From assembly GCA_037975125.1 (NCBI GenBank), contig CM075862.1, positions 65,700,078-65,764,077 on the forward strand: 64,000 nucleotides of DNA. The letters are read 5' to 3'. This document shows, piece after piece, positions 48,745-64,000 of this stretch. Origin of the DNA: Latrodectus hesperus (taxonomy: Eukaryota; Arthropoda; Arachnida; Araneae; Theridiidae). The position numbers and the translations under genes were made by a program. Below the pieces are notes generated by a model. That model was not told the origin of the DNA and did no database searches. It saw only the letters and a program-made list of their open reading frames with translations. The number at the start of each line of letters is the position of its first letter. Position 1 is the stretch's first letter.

Positions 48745-49552
48745 TTTAACAAAAATTTATTATGAATATTTAGGAGATCATATTGTGATGCACAATTTAT
48801 TTCTTAAATTTTACTAAAAATACAATCATGTATAAATATTTATTAGATAATGGCAGATTAAATTAGAAAAACAATATCAAAACCCTTTAAAAAATACAAT
48901 GCTAGCAGACAGCTACTAAGTATGCTATGTGCTATGGTCAACTGAACAGTGAGAGAAAGAAGGAAATGAGTCAAGCTTCATATTTCCTGTGTGACTGACT
49001 CATTGTTGTTATCACTCAAGTGTTTAAAACAATATTAGCGAATTTATTTCAAGCTGAAAATAGTCTTTTTTCCTCTTTTAGAAATTTCAATCTTTTACTT
49101 AAGCTTATAATGAAATTTCTGTAATATTATTTAATGCTAACTGAAAAATTTTCAGAATATATAATTTTATACAACTCTACTCAAAAATATATCCATGGTA
49201 TTAAGCAGACGCTTTTCTTATTTTAAGTTGTTGGTTCTCGAGCTATGAATTAAAAATTGAGATATGTATCTATATTTGATTTAGAAAAACATGATAATCT
49301 AATAAATATTCAATTCTTTGTGGTAAATTTTTATTCATTCATATAATATTAAGTATATATTTCTATTTTGGTAATTATCGTAAATTGATTTCTGTTATAT
49401 TTATTTTCTTTCTTTAACACTTTTAATGTTAAAAATATTTCCTAAACTATAAATAATTAAAAAATTTTTATCAATAATATTTTTGCAATGCTTTTTTAAT
49501 TTGTAAACTATAATTTCTATGTATTTGTATTTCATTAAATTAAGTTTATCTT
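48745..49552. promoter_or_regulatory. Head-to-head PIGA/RAB34 intergenic region, likely bidirectional promoter
   Basis: 808 bases separate the PIGA start codon (-) from the RAB34 start codon (+). The stretch about 48,895-49,020 is GC-richer than its surroundings and holds an inverted pair of AP-1/TRE-type sites, TGAGTCA at 48967-48973 and TGACTCA at 48996-49002. I see no CpG island and no convincing TATA box position. 5' UTR exons may also lie here. Promoter function is inferred from gene layout. Confidence 0.6.
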
Positions 49553-57954
<8,402 letters not shown>

Positions 57955-58865
57955 GTAAGTGAATAAAAGTTTTTATTCATTATATCTATGATGATATTTT
58001 TTAGTCTTTTTAAATAGAATGCAGAATCTAATAAACTAATGTCAAATTTAAGTATGTTAAAGAAAAAATAAAATGTAAGCATTTTTAAGTATTTATTAAT
58101 GGGTTATTACTTCATTTTATTGAAAAATCTTATTTTTTAATGTTTATTTGATTGGAAACTCTTATTTGTAGATATAAATAAAATATTTGTAATTATTGAA
58201 TCTGCAATGTATTTGCAATATCTGCTAATATATACTAGCAAATTAAATCTAATATGTTTTGGATAGATTTCGTGTTTACAAATGAGCTATTATCTACTAT
58301 TTCTGTAGAAACAAATGAGATGTTATTCTCAATATCCTTAATATATATTATAATTCCACTCTCTTATATTTAAATATATTTGCTTTTCTATTTGGTAAGG
58401 TAGTTTTTCAAAATGATAAGAGTGCATAAATTGACCATCTTGTGAATTCTCTAACTAGAGAAACTGTAGTTTAAAATTGCACAAAGAGTGAAATATAGTT
58501 AAATAAATTTAGTTTTTTCTAACTGTAAGTAACAAAGACTTGTATTAAATACAGGCAAAGAAACTCTTGCAATAAATGAATAATATTTAAGATTAGATAT
58601 TTTTTGGTAATGATAATTATTAAAATAATTTCTTCATGTAATATTTTTTATCAATGTATGTAAATATGCATTTTTTATATTTTATTAATTTATACTATTT
58701 TTTGCAATGTTTCATATTTGTAATCAAATCAGGCAGCATAGGATTATTTTGAATTGCATATAGTAATACAGACTTAGTTTTTCCTTTCAGTAATTTTTTT
58801 CATTTAATTTAATGCCTTAAGACACCTATATATAAAATAGTATTGTTATCTGCAAATTACATATG
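57955..58865 (+). other. Probable RAB34 intron or 3' flank
   Basis: AT-rich, beginning with the GTAAGT donor. I found no exon with the right phase and C-terminal cysteines. Confidence 0.5.
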
Positions 58866-61116
58866 CAGTCGAACTTTACCGAATGGACATAATTCGTTCT
58901 AGAACTATACTCATAAAGAGTAACACCCATTTACAAAACAGTTTTCATCATACAAATTAATATAAAATGTGATAATGTGTTCCATGTCAAAAAAATACTC
59001 ACAAATATTATGTATAACCTTTATTCAAAGAAAAATTCTTGCAAATTGTTATGGAGAGTGAATCAACTTCAACTGTGGCACTAACTCACCTGACCTGCAA
59101 ATTCAATTTACAAAAAACAAAAAATCAAAATAATTAGGATGCATACCTAATTACTTTTTACTAGAAACATATCCAGAGATATTTGTTTTTGTAGATGCTT
59201 CAAAATTTAGGAGAAAAGACAACACAGCATTATCATTTAGTAAACTTATAGTTGACATAGTCACTTTTCTATATTAGAATGATACTTCTCAATGTAAGAT
59301 GTAACAGTTATACATAAGTTCAGCATTTCTCTTATTTCATGAGAAAATTATTGATTTCCTGTTACTTTCTCTTTTGACAAACTTTCCTCCAAAATTTCTT
59401 GCTGTGAAACACAATGCAAGTCCATAAGTTCTTTGGTGGTCACCTCTTGTATGTATTCTTCCACAAACTCTTTGATATCCTATTATCCACCTCCAACCCC
59501 ATGATTGTGGCCAAAGACATTATCTCATTGACTTTGGGATCCACAGGTACTGTCTCAAACACCTTAAAATCACATTTGATGCCACTCTCTGGCCAAAGCT
59601 TCTTCCAAATAGAAATTAGAATTCTCTTAGTAATCCCTTTTCATTCCTTGTCGATCATCTTCAGGCAGGCAACATTATGGAGGTGATTTTTCCAAAATTC
59701 AGAGTGAGGTTGGTTTTTTCTATCACCTGAAAACGATGAAAGAGTGCTTTAATGTAAAGCTTCTTAAAGTAAGAAATAATATGCTGATCCATAAAGTTAC
59801 CAAGTGATGTTAGGAGGCAGAAACTAGCTTTTGTTGAATTAAATTCTTCAGGGAAGTCATTTTGAAAGCTTGGCAGAGGGACAGGAGTGCCATTCGTGAC
59901 AAGCAAGAAATGGAGGGGAAGATCCAACTTGAGCAAATACTGAAGAACCAAACACTTCCTCAATCCATTCAATATAAAGATCACATGACACTCAACCCTT
60001 CTTGTTGGACCTTCACATCACATTTAGCCTACTCTTCTGGATTTTGTGTTTATTGAAAGCTTGTGAAGTTTCTAGATGATAAACAAGCCATAACTTATTT
60101 TTCAGATTGCAACTTGCATTAGTAAAATAGCAACATGAGACAGTCTTTCTTTGTCTTGTGGCCGAACAATCCATTCTTCCCTTGTTATATGCATTTTTTT
60201 GGCATTTTTTCCCAGAAAGTATCTGTTTCATTACAATTAAAAATCTGTTGCAGCAGGTAACTTTCAGAATCTATGTGCTTTGTGAAATTGCCAATAAAGT
60301 TTTCTGCTGCTTTTAGGTCATAATTTGCTGCTTCACCTTGTCTCACAATGTTAGGGATGCTGACTTTCTTCTTAAACTTATCAAATCACCCACAGTTGCC
60401 TGAAAATCCTTCTTTTTTTCAGCCGTTGATGAGCCTAGCATCTTAATAAAGTTATGAAAGTCTTTTTAGTCTTTTCCCAAACGATATTTTTGTAAATAGT
60501 GCCATATTGCAAATTTTTTTCCTTTATGCATATGAGAATCAACCTTTCAACATCATAGAGAATACTTAATCATAGCATATATATTCTGGTAAGCACCTAT
60601 CCCCTTGATCTTGTCCTTGTTTTTGAGAATAGTGCAAAACGTTGATATAGATCGATTGTATGTGAATGCAAAATCAACCTTACTTACACTTTATTCTCAC
60701 TTTTCAGTGATTTAATGTATCATTTCTATAGTTTTTACAATTTTATGGCTATTTTCTTGCAGCTTTTTCTTTGGGTAATTTTACAAGTCTTTATTAAACT
60801 TTTTACAGAAAAATAATGAATCTATTACTTGACTATCTTCCTAATAATTAGTTTTTATTCATGCGCATATGACACAATATAACACAAATTAGAGAAATTG
60901 TGTGATCACAGGTGACACTGTGATGTATTACAATGCTATTGGAACAAGTAATAAAAACAGATTAATTCAACATATGCACTATTCAGAACTTTCCCTCTAC
61001 TTTCTACTCATTATAAGATACATCTCTTGTTAAATTAGTCATTCTTTTAAAGTTTATTTTGGTTATTATGGGAGTTACTCATTATCAGAAGTGCTCATTT
61101 AGCAAAGTTCCACCAT
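58866..61116 (-). mobile_element. pogo/Tigger-like DNA transposon, near full length, inactive transposase
   Basis: The left end, CAGTCGAACTTTACC at 58866, and the right end (inverse of GTGGAACTTTGCT, ending about 61116) form diverged terminal inverted repeats. Each is followed inward by GAGTAAC..CCC. The 2.25-kb length suits Tigger elements. The transposase runs on the minus strand. About 60,360-60,190 gives GEAANYDLKAAENFIGN and FNCNETDTFWEKMPKK. 60,231-60,013 gives the block ending LWLVYHLETSQAF. 59,984-59,661 gives HFLLVTNGTPVPLP and LGNFMDQHIISYFKKLY, matching the D-N-A-P-G-H and P-M-D-Q-G-V-I blocks. Frameshifts, stops and loss of the expected first catalytic Asp (N-x-D-E-T reads NCNET) show it is dead. 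Confidence 0.85.
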
Positions 61117-61830
61117 ATTCATAACTTATTCAACAACAAACTGCTCTATTGAAAAATCTATTCCATCCTGTAGATGACTACTTATCTCAGAAGTTCAAGT
61201 TTCCATTATGTACTATTAAGCTTTATTGCTTCCCTTAGACTGTATCACATTATATTTCCTTTCATAGTAATTTCTTTTTTAACCATATAGTTGTTTCTTT
61301 TGTTTCAGTTAAGATCATGATTATGTCACTTTGTTACGGTTCTCATTGGTTTAAAATATGTATGACATCATATAACTGATAGATCTACATCACACATAAT
61401 TGATAATGGCAATGTATTGAGATGGGGTCGTAAATCCGACTTGTCGACTAATTTGCTGGGAACTAGTTGGGTATATCCCCCAATAGGCGACCATTGTTGA
61501 TGTTTCTCTTAGGCAAGCTTAATGCATGTTATTGGAACAGGATGGTGCCAAATTAAAATGCTGAACAAAAATTTAAATCTGGTTGCCACTTAAAAACATA
61601 TATATGATGCAGAAAAGGTGTAAAACATGAGAAAAACCAAACCTGGCAACAAAAAACTCGAATAGTGACAGAAACTTAAATTGACAACACTAAAGGAAAA
61701 ACCCACAGCATTATAATCATGTTATCCCTGTTATGTATACAGTTAATTTTATGTTAAATTTATGCATCCAGTGTTTTTAAGTTTTTAGTTTAGTATTGTT
61801 ATATTTTATTACAAATACCCAGAAATTTGG

Positions 61831-62040
61831 CTATGATGCCATCATTTCTCTAGCCTTCCAATATTTCTGAACTCTACAGTTTAAAAACACAAGTGCAGAG
61901 CATGAGTCGAGATGAGTAGGATCAAAAATTTGATGTTGTCTGCACAGAGTACAGAAGAGAGAGTCACAAAGTCCAAACCTTTGCAAATATGCAAGCAAGC
62001 AGTCATGGCCTGTAGTAAAGCTAGTACTGTTAAATACATT
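61831..62040 (-). mobile_element. Non-LTR retrotransposon (LINE) ORF2 C-terminal fragment
   Basis: On the minus strand the frame reads TTGHDCLLAYLQRFGLCDS, then a zinc-binding motif CTLCRQHQIFDPTHLDSC (C-x2-C-x8-H-x4-C), then VQKYWKAR. This is the tail found after the reverse transcriptase of many arthropod non-LTR elements. The upstream reverse transcriptase is missing, as expected for a 5'-truncated insertion. The GC-richer 61,430-61,720 on its 3' side may be the element's 3' end. Confidence 0.65.
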
Positions 62041-64000
62041 TATAATTTTTCTTATCACCATATTTATTATACATTTAAAATACTTTTTCTAATTTTTTTC
62101 TTTAAAGTCATTTTTCTACTTTGCATTACCAGCTTACTTTTATCCAAGTTTTGTATTGCTAATCACTTTGCTGATCTGGCATTGCTTTATTCAAATCTAA
62201 TTATTATTTCGTTGTATTTAACTGTTATTAATTATATACACATAGCAGTTTGTCAAAGGGGGTATCCCTTGTGTTTAAAAGCAACAATTGAGGAGAATCA
62301 AATAGTTGGAGATGTATTCATTTAACTCTAGTGTCCGAGAATTTTGGTTAAAACATAATGCCTTGGGATTATAATTTATTTATTTTTGTTAGAAGTGAAA
62401 TATTTTTTTTATTTTATCTGTTATGAAATTTTTAAACTTAATAAAATAAATACATAATATGAATTATATTTGATATCAATAAATTAAACTTGCTATTTTT
62501 TTATTTAAAGTCTAATTATTGATATTAGTTTCTAATACATAAGATTCTATGAATAAAATGAAATACTTTAAAAATACTTAAGCCCTATTAAAAAGACTAA
62601 CAAATCGAAAACATACGACGCCAGATTTTGCGAGAAATCTCTTGGGGGATTATATCATATTTTTACTATATTGTTGAAGTTCATTTTGTTAACAAAATGT
62701 TTCTTATATAAAAACCAAAGCATCGGTTTGAGAAACTGTTTTACATAGATTCAAGCCATTAATACTTTGACAATAGAATATTAGAAAAAGCAAAATGAAA
62801 AAGACAAAACATCCACTTTATAGTTAGTTTAAATCGGCAAGAACGATTAAAATTTTTAAAAATTTTATTAACTAATGGAATTCTAAATTAATAACTGCAA
62901 TATTTGTAAACAATCTTTTTTCTTTTTTTTTAAGTAGATTAAAAGAATACTGAAGATAAAAATGTATGCTTTATACTCAGTTTCAAATCTATATTCTTTC
63001 TGAATTTTTCAAATTTAGAAATATTTTAAGAATGTTCATCTGAACAAACTTCGTTAAATCTCATAATGATACAAACCTCTGACGGTTAACTTTAAACTAC
63101 AGTGAACTCTAAGTGATTTTAAATGAGTTCTTAGCTACAAATCATTTTTATATTTGGTACTACAGAATCACTTTAAATCTAGAGAAATTCTCAAGTTTCT
63201 GACAAATTAATCTCCAGCAAATAAATTTCATTTTTTTTTTAAAAATTTTTCAAAAAAAAAAGACATTGTGATTTTTGATTTACTTACAAATCATAATAAA
63301 TTGTTAAAAATTAGTTTCATATGCCAGTTAAGTTTCAAATTTTTATATTTAAGTTGACCAAATATATTTGTTATGGAAATTTTTTAAAATGGTAATGCAT
63401 ATAATAATTGTCATAAATACTTAATAACCACTTGAAACCAGTATACGGGCAATATTTTCTGTTCTGACAAAATTCTAAATTAATGATCCATTTCTTATTA
63501 AGAAAATTAATGTTAAATACAGTTTTATGAATTTTATTGAATATTGCCCTAACATTATGCTCGATTGCTTTTTAAATAATATACTTTTCATTAAACTAAT
63601 TAATTAGGTAGTGATGTAAAATCAACTAATATAATTTATTAGCATCATAATAGAAAGAACCTAATTTAAATCAATTTTTTGATCTTTGAACTAATAGATA
63701 TAGTAAATTTTGTGACCAATCCTTCATACTTGTCTTCATTTTATTTCAAAAAGTATTTTTGCTATTGTCTATAAAAAAAATAAGCATATTTATCCCTCTA
63801 AAAATAAATAATATGACCATAATAAAAGTATTTCAAAACCAAATATATTTGCATTTTTTACACAAATTCTTACACATTGTGCAAAATCTGCATTCTTGTG
63901 TTTTCATAAATATTAAATACTTTATTTTACTTCTAATAATAAATATTTTATGTTATTTAAAAATGCTTAAAATGAGGCTTTTACATAAAAAGCAAGAAAA
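62041..64000. other. AT-rich sequence, no gene recognised
   Basis: Contains only short random open frames and A/T runs. It could still be intron or 3' flank of the RAB34-like gene. No RNA gene or repeat array was seen. Confidence 0.5.

Noticed and set aside
58733..58760. Possible RAB34 last exon after AATCAG (SSIGLF, stop)
   Set aside because: Very short, no cysteine, no support beyond an AG.
59414..60056. Plus-strand open frames of 64-90 codons
   Set aside because: Antisense shadows of the Tigger transposase on the minus strand.
61912..62325. 137-codon open frame on the + strand
   Set aside because: Its first part is the antisense of the LINE zinc-binding tail and the rest is AT-rich hydrophobic filler; no family resemblance.
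62778..62820. Possible RAB34 last exon after TATTAG (KKQNEKDKTSTL, stop)
   Set aside because: Phase fits, but there is no cysteine and no resemblance to Rab tails.

Overview
This is a very AT-rich (I estimate about three quarters A+T), intron-rich animal nuclear sequence. It carries three conserved protein genes, all split by mostly GT-AG introns of about 70 bases to more than 4 kb. Arthropod is the best guess: the PIG-A protein shares local blocks with insect PIG-A as I remember it (for example [19 protein letters not shown] and CVSHxGKEN). Large introns, low GC, long (TA)n tracts, tRNA-derived SINEs and hAT/pogo relics would suit a chelicerate such as a spider, but this is inference and no species is claimed.

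Layout: (1) 1-23,230, + strand: the C-terminal 1,056 residues of transcription elongation factor SPT6 in 22 exons; the gene begins upstream of the window. (2) 23,231-27,670: SPT6 3' UTR and a convergent intergenic stretch. (3) 27,671-48,744, - strand: a complete 12-exon PIG-A gene (catalytic subunit of GPI-N-acetylglucosaminyltransferase, 429 aa). It has an 8-codon first coding exon and one GC-AG intron. (4) 48,745-49,552: an 808-bp head-to-head promoter region. (5) 49,553-57,954, + strand: eight exons of a RAB34/RAB36-type GTPase that lacks only the C-terminal prenylation exon. (6) 57,955-64,000: probable RAB34 intron or 3' flank with a pogo/Tigger relic and a LINE fragment.

The introns hold many decayed mobile elements. 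There are two different hAT transposase relics, a Tc1-like relic and a Tigger-like relic with near full-length ends. There are also a LINE ORF2 tail, at least two SINE families (three copies of one), one SINE-like insertion with a perfect 15-bp target duplication, two probable MITEs, large (TA)n microsatellites and two strong inverted repeats.

The three genes do not form a pathway: SPT6 is a nuclear RNA polymerase II factor, PIG-A starts GPI-anchor synthesis on the cytosolic face of the ER, and RAB34-like proteins work in Golgi, lysosome and cilium traffic. The PIGA/RAB34 head-to-head pair may share a promoter. I found no CRISPR array, operon, defence system or clearly undescribed protein system. 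The more unusual points are splice-level features, the shared promoter, the inverted repeats and the mobile-element relationships.
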